From IMG/VR virus record IMGVR_UViG_3300032323_003024, positions 1 through 22,891 of that record: a stretch of 22,891 nt of DNA; one strand, given 5' to 3'. The notes beneath the pieces are model-generated. The model did not search any database. It was not told where the DNA came from and saw only the letters and a list, made by a program, of their open reading frames with translations. This document shows positions 14,334 to 20,219 of this stretch, in pieces (positions within the stretch are counted from its first letter, which is position 1; each line of letters opens with the position of its first letter). Source of the DNA: a virus. Both the position numbers and the translations under genes were made by a program.

Positions 14334-14608
14334 TAATCTCTCCTAGCGTCGGACTGCTCAGCGCGAGCAATACGATCTAAGTCTGGTGGAATACCTAAGG
14401 CGTGAGATACTTTAGTATCGATTCTTATAACATCATGATTCATGGCTGCTACACGTTTATCGAGAGCAACAATAATACCCATCATGCTTTTTACAGAAGA
14501 GGTTACACCGGCTAAGATAAACTTTAGTGTAAGGAAGACGAAATATCCGGCTGCGATTGCTGCTGCAATTGGAAAGCCTACTTCAGCTACTAATTTAAAG
14601 AATTCCAT
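14333..14608 (-). CDS. Holin-like membrane protein, copy 1 (operon leader gene)
   Basis: This 91-residue protein has a hydrophobic helix (VGFPIAAAIAAGYFVFLTLKFIL, about 10-32) and an amphipathic helix with DKRVAAMNHDVIRIDTKVSHALG (about 49-71), closely parallel to the following gene. Paired holin-like paralogues may act as holin and antiholin, but which is which cannot be told. It is the first gene of the ten-gene minus-strand operon, about 35 nt after the TATAAATA promoter. The endolysin, its natural partner, is eight genes downstream. Confidence 0.75.
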   Translation of the reverse strand: MEFFKLVAEVGFPIAAAIAAGYFVFLTLKFILAGVTSSVKSMMGIIVALDKRVAAMNHDVIRIDTKVSHALGIPPDLDRIARAEQSDARRD

Positions 14609-14642
14609 TAATAATCCAGTATAAAATTGTTGTGATCTACCC

Positions 14643-14656
14643 TTATTTATAAATAA
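14643..14656. promoter_or_regulatory. Palindromic divergent late promoter
   Basis: TTATTTATAAATAA is a perfect 14-nt palindrome containing the T4 late core TATAAATA on both strands (plus 14648-14655; minus 14644-14651). It lies midway between the divergent starts at 14608 (minus) and 14687 (plus). It is flanked by near-concentric TTGTGAT (14630-14636) and ATCACAA (14662-14668), which could form a long hairpin or two TGTGA-type half-sites. No better promoter is visible for the ten-gene operon. Confidence 0.6.
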
Positions 14657-14686
14657 AAGGAATCACAATGATAAAAAAGGAAAATT

Positions 14687-14950
14687 ATGAGTGATATAGA
14701 TTTTGACTTTGGCTTTACAGCCATGAATGAAGACGAGCTTGATGCAGTACAAACAGTAACTGCTCAGGTAGAAGCTAGTGTAAGTGAAGTGGAAAAACTT
14801 CAAGCAAAGGTAGCGTCTTTACGTAATGCAATTGAACCATTATTAAAGAATTTAGAGTTAAATCCCGATAAGGCATATATCCATTGGCCTGATCGTACCT
14901 CAAAAGTTAAGGCTTTTAGGGCCCATCTTGACAAAATAGTCAAATCTTAA
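14687..14950 (+). CDS. Conserved T4-like phage protein (FDFGFTA type)
   Basis: The 87-residue protein starts MSDIDFDFGFTAMNEDELDAVQ, continues with a coiled-coil segment (about 28-50, VSEVEKLQAKVASLRNAI) and ends PLLKNLELNPDKAYIHWP, then KVKAFRAHLDKI. This signature is one I recall as a small conserved protein in marine T4-like phages, of unknown function. AAGGAAAATT precedes the ATG. It is divergent from the curli-lysis operon, shares its palindromic promoter, and is followed by a strong terminator, so it is probably transcribed alone. Confidence 0.8.
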   Translation: MSDIDFDFGFTAMNEDELDAVQTVTAQVEASVSEVEKLQAKVASLRNAIEPLLKNLELNPDKAYIHWPDRTSKVKAFRAHLDKIVKS

Positions 14951-14975
14951 AACCCTTATAAATCAATAACTTATG

Positions 14976-15003
14976 AAAAACCGCTAAAAAAGGCGGTTTT
15001 TTT
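14976..15003 (+). terminator. Rho-independent terminator
   Basis: AAAAACCGC (14976-14984) and GCGGTTTTT (14993-15001) form a 9-bp stem with an 8-nt loop, followed by further T residues to 15003. It closes the single-gene unit at 14687-14950. Confidence 0.9.
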
Positions 15004-15021
15004 CATATCATGAAATGGCCT

Positions 15022-15109
15022 GCAAGCCATATCCCGCAAACCTGTCCAGGTACCATAGCCCGCAAGCCATAACGGGTAACCATTTCCCGCCTATTTACTT
15101 TTACCCGTT
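15022..15109 (+). repeat. Operator-like repeat cluster overlapping a promoter
   Basis: GCAAGCCATA occurs twice, at 15022-15031 and 15062-15071, exactly 40 bp apart. CCCGCAA and its variants occur three times. AACGGGTAA (15071-15079) and TTACCCGTT (15101-15109) are perfect inverted repeats. One arm lies just upstream of the -35 and the other inside the spacer of the promoter at 15094-15122, a classic operator position. The CGGGT core also appears in the spacers of TGTACA-type promoters. Confidence 0.5.
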
Positions 15110-15122
15110 TTTGGTGTATAAT
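15094..15122 (+). promoter_or_regulatory. Sigma70-like promoter, TTTACT type
   Basis: TTTACT (15094-15099), 17-nt spacer, TATAAT (15117-15122). TTACCCGTT lies inside the spacer as one arm of an inverted repeat. It drives the gene at 15154, which has a normal 5' leader with AAAGGAAAGG. Confidence 0.65.
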
Positions 15123-15153
15123 ATCTCTATACAGTGAAAAAAGGAAAGGTAAT

Positions 15154-15429
15154 ATGAATATAACAAATAGTCAGTTAAATGCATTAAGTGTTGATGAACT
15201 AAGCCGTTTAAACAGAATGGTAGTATCATTGATCAAGATCAAACAAGCTGATGATAATCGTATGGCGATCTATAGTTTTAGAGCAGGCGATCGAGTTAAG
15301 TTTAGTTCGCCAAGATCAGGTGTATCTTACACAGGTGAAGTTACCGAAGTAAAGCGTACTAAAGTTGTAGTAAAAACACCTGCGGGCAATTATTTAGTTC
15401 CAGCATCAATGCTAAATAAATGCGCATAA
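15154..15429 (+). CDS. Small SH3/KOW-like conserved phage protein
   Basis: The 91-residue protein has a helical N-terminus (LNALSVDELSRLNRMVVSLI) and a C-terminal barrel-like segment (FRAGDRVKFSSPRSGVSYTG then GEVTEVKRTKVVVKTPAGNY, about 44-82). Its repeated GDRVKF / GEVTEV / VVVKT pattern is typical of KOW or SH3-like folds that bind nucleic acid or ribosomal proteins. AAAGGAAAGG precedes the ATG. It is transcribed from the operator-bearing promoter at 15094. A nucleic-acid-associated role is inference. Confidence 0.75.
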   Translation: MNITNSQLNALSVDELSRLNRMVVSLIKIKQADDNRMAIYSFRAGDRVKFSSPRSGVSYTGEVTEVKRTKVVVKTPAGNYLVPASMLNKCA

Positions 15430-15433
15430 GCCC

Positions 15434-15462
15434 TGTACAACGGGTTAAATTTGTGGTATAAT
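15434..15462 (+). promoter_or_regulatory. Promoter, TGTACA-RCGGG type
   Basis: TGTACA (15434-15439), 17-nt spacer beginning ACGGGTTAA, TGTGG, then TATAAT (15457-15462). The upstream CCC and CGGGT match the promoter at 2765. A micro-ORF starts six bases after the -10; the main gene begins at 15517. Confidence 0.75.
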
Positions 15463-15468
15463 ATTACT

Positions 15469-15492
15469 ATGGTTGTATTTGAAAGAGTTTAA
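15469..15492 (+). other. Leaderless 7-codon micro-ORF
   Basis: ATG at 15469 lies six bases after the TATAAT box and opens a frame of seven codons (MVVFERV) ended by TAA at 15490-15492. It stands upstream of the Shine-Dalgarno of the next gene (TTGGAG, 15502-15507). It could be a leader peptide or chance; the matching -10-to-ATG distance at 2800 and 20220 is the main reason to record it. Confidence 0.3.
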
Positions 15493-15516
15493 TTTAATTT
15501 ATTGGAGATTTATATA

Positions 15517-15969
15517 ATGGCTAGAATTGCAAAACCTTTTACAGCAGAATTCGTACAAACATTTGAAGCTAAGTTCTTTGAAATGTTCCCTTCAGTTAAG
15601 ACTGATGGTCTATTAACACGTAAACAAGTAGTATCAACTATGCGTGTTCTTGGTACTGATGAATACCCTATGTGGTTGCTACAGGAAAAAAATCGTAAAG
15701 ATCGTGGTGTGTACAAACTCGCTGAGTATATTCCACCAACTCCTAAAGCACCTAAACAAGTTGCTAATAAAGCGATCAAGGGTAAGTCTTCAGGTCCGTC
15801 AATTAACTCACAGCGCTGGGCCTCAGGCAAAGCACCTTTGAAAACATCTCAAGTTAAACCTAAGATGGAATCTAATCCTGGTGCCTTTGATGACTCAGTA
15901 ACTTATGAAGATGTTGCTTCATTACGTAGTGAATTTGGCTTAGGCGAGTTCCGCAACACATTAGATTAA
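15517..15969 (+). CDS. Hypothetical phage protein with basic disordered middle
   Basis: ATG 15517 is chosen over TTG 15502 because GGAG (15504-15507) is placed correctly for it. The 150-residue product has a helical N-terminal domain (about 1-65, FTAEFVQTFEAKFFEMFPSV, LTRKQVVSTMRVLG, YPMWLLQEK). A lysine/proline-rich, probably disordered, middle follows (about 70-120) and then an acidic C-terminus (SVTYEDVASLRSEFGLGEF). The N-terminal region resembles a small winged-helix or DNA-binding fold, but the resemblance is loose. Function unknown. Confidence 0.75.
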   Translation: MARIAKPFTAEFVQTFEAKFFEMFPSVKTDGLLTRKQVVSTMRVLGTDEYPMWLLQEKNRKDRGVYKLAEYIPPTPKAPKQVANKAIKGKSSGPSINSQRWASGKAPLKTSQVKPKMESNPGAFDDSVTYEDVASLRSEFGLGEFRNTLD

Positions 15970-15980
15970 TTTTTTGATGA

Positions 15981-16087
15981 GTACTTCCATCCACGACGCT
16001 TCTAAAGCATGACGGAACGGGGTACATATTGAATCTGACCACAACTCGTGAGAGTTGCCATAGGTCTCCGCACGGAGTAAGCGGACT
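15981..16087 (+). ncRNA. Structured leader RNA candidate
   Basis: The 133-nt gap between two genes is richer in G+C than its surroundings and folds well. GTAC-TTCC (15981-15988) pairs with GGAA (16014-16017) and GTAC (16022-16025), enclosing GCTT-cta-AAGC (15998-16008). CAACTC-GTGA-GAGTTG (16042-16057) is a perfect stem with a GNRA tetraloop. CTCC-gcac-GGAG (16066-16077) competes with TCCGC/GCGGA (16067-16085). It ends just before the GAGGT ribosome site of the gene at 16103, so it could be a riboswitch-like leader or a small RNA. No known class matched. Confidence 0.4.
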
Positions 16088-16102
16088 TATTATGAGGTAC
16101 TT

Positions 16103-16345
16103 ATGTTTGATAAAGAAGTAATTAGAACAAAGTTACGTAGTGGTAACTGTACAGTAGTGTTTACAAAAAGTGATGGCACTGAGCGTAAGATGTTATGCAC
16201 TTTGCAAGAGAACGCAATTCCCGCAGCAGAACCAAAGAAAACTGATCGCGTTAAAAAAGAAAACGACGATGTGCTAGCAGTGTGGGATTTAGAAGCCAAC
16301 GGATGGCGCTCATTTAGATTTGATTCAGTCACTCAGTTTATTTAA
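16103..16345 (+). CDS. Small beta-barrel protein, WYL_2-like
   Basis: This 80-residue protein has LRSGNCTVVFTKSDGTERKM (about 11-30), MLCTLQENAIPAAEP, and then DDVLAVWDLEANGWRSFRFD (about 55-74). That layout, including the VWDLE-x2-GWRSFR ending, resembles the small WYL_2 (DUF2693-like) proteins common in T4-like phages, thought to adopt an SH3-like fold and to bind nucleic acid. GAGGT stands five bases before the ATG. Its leader contains a strongly folded segment that may regulate it. The family call is from memory. Confidence 0.75.
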   Translation: MFDKEVIRTKLRSGNCTVVFTKSDGTERKMLCTLQENAIPAAEPKKTDRVKKENDDVLAVWDLEANGWRSFRFDSVTQFI

Positions 16346-16374
16346 TGTACAGCGGGCATTGAATGTGTTATAAT
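16346..16374 (+). promoter_or_regulatory. Promoter, TGTACA-RCGGG type
   Basis: TGTACA (16346-16351), spacer of 17 nt beginning GCGGGC, then TATAAT (16369-16374) preceded by TGTGT. It starts at the very end of the preceding gene and drives the gene at 16403. Confidence 0.7.
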
Positions 16375-16402
16375 AGTTGTATAGTATAAACAAAGGATAA
16401 TA

Positions 16403-17590
16403 ATGGGAATTAAAATCGACGGCAAAGCTTTTAAAGCACCAAAGAAACGTGTTACTAATCCACTTATGTTGGATGAAAAGTATACAGGTGAAGAACCACT
16501 TTGGCATGGCGTAGAGTTCAGAGATGAGTCAGAGCGTAAGATCGCCATTATGCGTACTATGCACTATTATAACTATTTCAATAACGGTCGCGTCTTCAAA
16601 AAGGATGTGATTAAATATGCGAAGGATGAACTAAAGTATGATAAAGAAAAATTGGAATTGCTTTCAATCTCTCCTGATTGGGCTTGTAAGATTCAATCCG
16701 GATCTCTTCTCCGTATGCGCAGCAGGGGCTTTCATCTTAGGGACAGCGAGTTTCAGGTAATTCACGACAACATCAAACAGATGATTGATCTCGGTGTTGA
16801 AAAGATCAAACAAAATATTGTTGATGAAGAAGATCCTAACTTCAAAGCTAAAGCGCCTGTTGTAAGCGTACAAGATCGCATCAAGATTAAGACAAACGAA
16901 ACAGTAATCACTGAGCTCGAAGGTTTGCTTGATGAGTGGATCAAGGGTGAATCGCCATCAGTTGACGTCATTGAATTGATGAAAGCAGCCTTATTACCTA
17001 CTCAATCGGTCAAATATGTGGTAGATTGGGCAGAAAAACGATTGTTTGAGTTGCAAGAAGCTATAGATAAATTAGATCCACAATTAGTGGAAGCCTATAG
17101 TCATCTATCAACAAAAAGAAAAAAGGATTTCGTAGGCTGGTACGAGGGTATTATTGCAGATGCGAAGCGCTTCGGTGCTAACACAAAAACTGTACGTAAG
17201 ACCCGTGTTAAGAAACCCACCTCAGTAGAGAAACAACTCTCTAAACTGAAATACTTAAAGGAGTCGCCCGAAGATAAATTAGTTTCTATCAATCCGTCTC
17301 AGATTATCGGTGCAACAGAACTTTGGACTTATAACATCAAGTACAAAGCGTTAACAAGATATATCGCTGAGTCAGGCGCTGGATTCGAAATCAAGGGTAC
17401 GACCCTCACTAAGTACGATCAATCCACATCACTAACGCGTAAACTACGCAAGCCTGAACAGACACTGGCTGAAGTACTCACGTCATCAAAGACAAAGGCA
17501 GTAAAATGTTTTGATGCATTGACTACTAAGCCAAGTGTACCTAATGGACGGATGAATGAAGATACAATCATTCTGAAGGCAAACAAATAA
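16403..17590 (+). CDS. Large hypothetical conserved phage protein
   Basis: The 395-residue protein has a highly basic N-terminus (KIDGKAFKAPKKRVTNP), a helical central region (about 110-245, with LEGLLDEWIKGE and VDWAEKRLFELQEAIDKL), and a lysine/arginine-rich C-terminal half (KTVRKTRVKKPTSVEKQL at about 261-278; YNIKYKALTRYIAES at about 310). It looks like a nucleic-acid-associated protein of T4-like phages. There is no Walker, nuclease or polymerase motif, and I cannot assign a name. AAAGGATA precedes the ATG. It lies just upstream of the hydrolase and replication genes. Confidence 0.75.
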   Translation: MGIKIDGKAFKAPKKRVTNPLMLDEKYTGEEPLWHGVEFRDESERKIAIMRTMHYYNYFNNGRVFKKDVIKYAKDELKYDKEKLELLSISPDWACKIQSGSLLRMRSRGFHLRDSEFQVIHDNIKQMIDLGVEKIKQNIVDEEDPNFKAKAPVVSVQDRIKIKTNETVITELEGLLDEWIKGESPSVDVIELMKAALLPTQSVKYVVDWAEKRLFELQEAIDKLDPQLVEAYSHLSTKRKKDFVGWYEGIIADAKRFGANTKTVRKTRVKKPTSVEKQLSKLKYLKESPEDKLVSINPSQIIGATELWTYNIKYKALTRYIAESGAGFEIKGTTLTKYDQSTSLTRKLRKPEQTLAEVLTSSKTKAVKCFDALTTKPSVPNGRMNEDTIILKANK

Positions 17591-17592
17591 CG

Positions 17593-18162
17593 ATGGTAAA
17601 AACATTACGTAAACCTAGTACATGGATAGTAATATTATTAATTGGAATTCTGTCAGTATCAATTATTCCAGCAGTTAAGCAAATTGAAGTTCCACTTGAT
17701 GAAACGGATGTATTTTGTTTAACGAGGAACGCCTATTACGAAGCTAAAGGCGATTCTCAAATGAGTCAGATCGCAGTAACACACGTAGTTTTGAATCGTA
17801 TGAATGATCCAAAATTTCCAAAGAAAGCGTGTGAAGTAGTATACCAAAAGAACAAAGTTGACGCTGAGTCAACAGTGTGTCAGTTCTCTTGGTATTGCGA
17901 TAAGCGTATGATGTCTCGTGTTATTGATCCAATAGGATGGAATCAATCATACCAAGCTGTAGAAAAAGCTATAAAGATTTATTATCACCGAGGTGTAGAC
18001 GTGACTGAGGGATCAACCTTCTATCATGCATACTATGTTAATCCAGGCTGGCACCGATTAGAAAAAGTAACAAAGATTGGTAGCCACATATATTATAAAG
18101 TGAATGAAGAATGTCAGAACAACCAGAAGGCGTGTACACGAAAAAATCTTTCTCGGATTTAA
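17593..18162 (+). CDS. SleB-type cell-wall hydrolase with N-terminal membrane segment
   Basis: The 189-residue protein has a hydrophobic N-terminal segment (about 11-27, WIVILLIGILSVSIIP) and a SleB/Hydrolase_2 catalytic domain: CLTRNAYYEAKGD with candidate catalytic Glu50, AVTHVVLNRM, CEVVYQ, TVCQFSWYCD, and later TEGSTFYHAYYVNPGWHR and IGSHIYYKV. Relatives cleave peptidoglycan as lytic transglycosylases or amidase-like enzymes in spores, bacteria and phages. The hydrophobic segment could be an uncleaved signal anchor. It is a second lytic enzyme, placed with replication genes rather than with the endolysin operon, and overlaps gp33 by 52 nt. Confidence 0.88.
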   Translation: MVKTLRKPSTWIVILLIGILSVSIIPAVKQIEVPLDETDVFCLTRNAYYEAKGDSQMSQIAVTHVVLNRMNDPKFPKKACEVVYQKNKVDAESTVCQFSWYCDKRMMSRVIDPIGWNQSYQAVEKAIKIYYHRGVDVTEGSTFYHAYYVNPGWHRLEKVTKIGSHIYYKVNEECQNNQKACTRKNLSRI

Positions 18163-18347
18163 TTGAGAAGCGTGTAAGAGAAGATCGATCTTCATATCTT
18201 GATGCTATCATTGACGTATGCAAAGAAAGAATGACAGATCCTGAAGATGTAGTGAAGTTATTGAGTAATCCCATTAAAGCTAAGTTAGAAGCTGAGGGTA
18301 TGAATCTTGGTTATTTAAAGAGGACAAATGAATTACCGTTCGAATGA
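18111..18347 (+). CDS. 33: gp33-like late-transcription coactivator
   Basis: This 78-residue protein matches the short gp33-type late-promoter coactivators of T4-like phages: a helical SFSDLIEKRVREDRSSYLDA, then IIDVCKERMTDPEDVVKLL and PIKAKLEAEGMNLGYLKR. In T4, gp33 joins RNA polymerase to the gp45 sliding clamp and, with the gp55 sigma factor, activates late promoters (TATAAATA). T4 gp33 is longer (112 residues). In T4 the local order is 59-33-dsbA-32; here it is 33-59-32, which supports the call. The gene overlaps its neighbours on both sides (52 and 20 nt). Confidence 0.8.
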   Translation: MSEQPEGVYTKKSFSDLIEKRVREDRSSYLDAIIDVCKERMTDPEDVVKLLSNPIKAKLEAEGMNLGYLKRTNELPFE

Positions 18348-18948
18348 ACCGTTTGACGCTTATAAGATTTACATTGCTTGTAAGCTTCACTTTGAATCTA
18401 AAACATATGATTACTTCAAATACAACGGCAAGTCAAGCGTAACACCTAAATCATTCTTTGCAAGACGTGATAAGTTCTTCTTTGCAAAGGTAGTAAAGAA
18501 GTATGGACTAGATGAGTTACCTTACTTCTTTGCGTGTAACTTCGCTAAGCACGGAACAAAATGGATCGGCAGTATGCATGATGATGGCGCTGACGAAACG
18601 TATAAGCAATACAAATCATTATTAGAATCATTCACATATCGATTTAAAAACGATATAGATAAGTTATTAAGCGAAACAGACTTCAAGAGTCTCTTTGTTA
18701 TTGAAGATGGGCAACATCCCGCATTAGTTACCAAATTAATACGAGAAGAAATCCCACTTGAAACTTTTGTAGTGTTGAATCGCTTTTTGAACTTCATGCC
18801 TAAGTTCGATGAGAATATAAAGGATCCAATCATTTGGCCTGACTTATCTCAGAAGATACGTAAGTATGATAAGTTCATTTCGGTGAATAACTCTAAAGTT
18901 GCAGAGGCATTAAAAGATTGTTTACAATCAAATGTTTCTGTGATATAA
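18328..18948 (+). CDS. 59: gp59-like helicase loader
   Basis: The 206-residue protein matches T4 gp59 (217 residues), which loads the gp41 helicase onto gp32-coated forks. Aligning segments include DAYKIYIACKLHFESKTYDYFKYNG (about 10-34, quoted as pattern), ARRDKFFFAKVVKKYGLDEL, FFACNFAKHGTKWIG, IPLETFVVLNRFLNFMPKFDE and IWPDLSQKIRKYDKF. AGAGGACAA precedes the ATG. It overlaps gp33 by 20 nt, and the promoter of gp32 lies in its own 3' end. Confidence 0.9.
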   Translation: MNYRSNEPFDAYKIYIACKLHFESKTYDYFKYNGKSSVTPKSFFARRDKFFFAKVVKKYGLDELPYFFACNFAKHGTKWIGSMHDDGADETYKQYKSLLESFTYRFKNDIDKLLSETDFKSLFVIEDGQHPALVTKLIREEIPLETFVVLNRFLNFMPKFDENIKDPIIWPDLSQKIRKYDKFISVNNSKVAEALKDCLQSNVSVI

Positions 18949-18949
18949 T
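18921..18949 (+). promoter_or_regulatory. Promoter of gene 32, TTTACA type
   Basis: TTTACA (18921-18926) within ATTGTTTACAAT, 17-nt spacer, TATAAT (18944-18949) preceded by TGTGA. It overlaps the end of the gp59 gene and lies 47 nt before gene 32, whose leader carries AAGGAAAA. Confidence 0.75.
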
Positions 18950-18996
18950 AGTTATTCCATACTCTGTAAAATATGTTAATATAAGGAAAACATACG

Positions 18997-19896
18997 ATGT
19001 CTTTAGATCATTTACGTAAAAATCGCATGAGCGATATCAATAAACTCGTTGCAGCCGCTGAAAAAGTTGGTGGTAACGCAGGTCAACAACAAGCCTCTTA
19101 CGAGGATAATCGATTTTGGAAACCAGAAGTAGACAAAGCAGGTAACGGCTTCGCTGTTCTTCGCTTCTTGCCTACACCAGCAGGTGAAGACCTACCGTGG
19201 ACTCGTTATTGGGATCATGGCTTTCAAGGTCCAGGCGGCTGGTACATTGAGAAGTCATTGACTTCGATTGGTCAGAACGATCCAGTTGGTGAAGTAAACA
19301 CTAAGCTTTGGAATTCTGGTTTGGATAGCGATAAGGAAATTGCACGTAAACAGAAGCGTCGTCTTCACTATGTTGCTAACGTACTTGTGGTAAGCGATCC
19401 AGCACATCCTGAGAACGAAGGTAAGGTATTCCTATACCAGTTTGGTAAGAAGATCTTTGATAAGATGATGGATGTAATGCAACCTCAGTTCCAAGACGAG
19501 GAGCCAGTTAACCCATTCGATCTTTGGGAAGGCGCTAACTTTAAACTTAAGATTCGTAACGTTGAGGGCTATCGTAACTATGATAAGTCTGAGTTCGATA
19601 AGAAGTCTGCAGTCTCTGCTGATGAATCCGAGTTGGAAGCAATTTACTCTAAGGTGTACTCATTGAAGGAGTTTACTGATCCTTCTAAGTACAAGTCTTA
19701 CGACGAGTTAAAGGCTAAATTGGAACGCGTATTGGGTGGTACTGCACCACGTACTACTGCGGAATCAATTACTCTTGACGAAACAGCGTCAGCTCCAAGT
19801 GTAGGTAAATCAAAGTTTGCACCAGTTCAAGCCAGTGCAGATGATGGTGATGATGACACAATGAGTTACTTTAGTAAGTTAGCTAACGAGGCATAA
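18997..19896 (+). CDS. 32: gp32-like single-stranded DNA-binding protein
   Basis: The 299-residue protein matches T4 gp32 (301 residues): an N-terminal basic self-interaction segment (SLDHLRKNRMSDINK), the core KRRLHYVANVLVVSDPAHPE, EGKVFLYQFGKKIFDKM, DLWEGANFKLKIRNVEG and NYDKSEF, and an acidic C-terminal tail (DDGDDDTMSYFSKLANEA) that recruits partners. T4 uses His64, Cys77, Cys87 and Cys90 to bind zinc; the matching segment here (EKSLTSIGQNDPVGEVNTKL) has no cysteine, so zinc binding is lost, as I recall for cyanophage homologues. Codons are C/G-ending more often than in most window genes, consistent with high expression. Confidence 0.93.
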   Translation: MSLDHLRKNRMSDINKLVAAAEKVGGNAGQQQASYEDNRFWKPEVDKAGNGFAVLRFLPTPAGEDLPWTRYWDHGFQGPGGWYIEKSLTSIGQNDPVGEVNTKLWNSGLDSDKEIARKQKRRLHYVANVLVVSDPAHPENEGKVFLYQFGKKIFDKMMDVMQPQFQDEEPVNPFDLWEGANFKLKIRNVEGYRNYDKSEFDKKSAVSADESELEAIYSKVYSLKEFTDPSKYKSYDELKAKLERVLGGTAPRTTAESITLDETASAPSVGKSKFAPVQASADDGDDDTMSYFSKLANEA

Positions 19897-20184
19897 TTGT
19901 CCGGTAGGTACAAGAAAAAGAACTGCCCCAACTGTGGTGTTGAGCACCGTGGTCGGGGCTTTTTCTGTTCTGTGGCTTGCTCGAATTCTCATAGAGAAGT
20001 CAAGCCAGAGACCAGAGCAAAGATCTCTGAGATCCAACAGGAATACGCCAAGCAAACCGCAGCGAGACAGGTGAAGCGTGGACAGGATAATGAGAAGCGG
20101 GCTAAAGGTGAATATGTGCTACAAGAAGATGATTGGTTAATCATACCTCCAGGCGGGGATGAAGACGACGGGTTAATCTTATAG
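19897..20184 (+). CDS. Zinc-finger protein following gp32
   Basis: The start is TTG immediately after the gene 32 stop, supported by GAGG (19888-19891) five bases before it. The 95-residue protein begins SGRYKKKNCPNCGVEHRGRG and continues FFCSVACSNSHRE, giving a C-x2-C...C-x3-C treble-clef-like zinc site (about residues 9-28). A helical segment follows (ETRAKISEIQQEYAKQ, resembling NUMOD3-like DNA-binding repeats), and the C-terminus is acidic (PPGGDEDDGLIL). A DNA-associated function is likely; no nuclease motif is visible. Confidence 0.8.
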   Translation: MSGRYKKKNCPNCGVEHRGRGFFCSVACSNSHREVKPETRAKISEIQQEYAKQTAARQVKRGQDNEKRAKGEYVLQEDDWLIIPPGGDEDDGLIL

Positions 20185-20213
20185 TGTACAACGAGCATGA
20201 ACTGTGATAGAAT
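20185..20213 (+). promoter_or_regulatory. Promoter, TGTACA-RCGRG type, leaderless for 20220
   Basis: TGTACA (20185-20190), 17-nt spacer beginning ACGAGC, then TAGAAT (20208-20213) preceded by TGTGA. The ATG at 20220 lies six bases after the -10 with no Shine-Dalgarno, as at 2800. Confidence 0.65.
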
Positions 20214-20219
20214 AGAAGA

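Noticed and set aside
6510-14608. The region as a bacterial contaminant or chimeric join
   Set aside because: It has the same AT-rich composition and gene overlaps as its neighbours, contains phage endolysin and holin-like genes, ends in a terminator shared with a phage fibre gene and starts at a phage-type promoter; still, read mapping would be the decisive test.
14631-14667. A CRP operator at the operon promoter
   Set aside because: The half-sites TGTGAT and ATCACA are 25 nt apart rather than 6, so a standard CRP site is not present; mentioned only as a suggestive pattern.
15985-16025. Resemblance of the 15985-16025 segment (TCCATCC...GACGGAA) to the glutamine riboswitch (glnA motif)
   Set aside because: The 3' strand that should close the first stem (GAAGGAACG-like) is missing, so the known class is not supported; kept only as an unassigned structured RNA.
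15981-16102. A tRNA gene in the structured gap
   Set aside because: No T-loop GTTCRA signature, no acceptor stem closing and no anticodon arm could be built.
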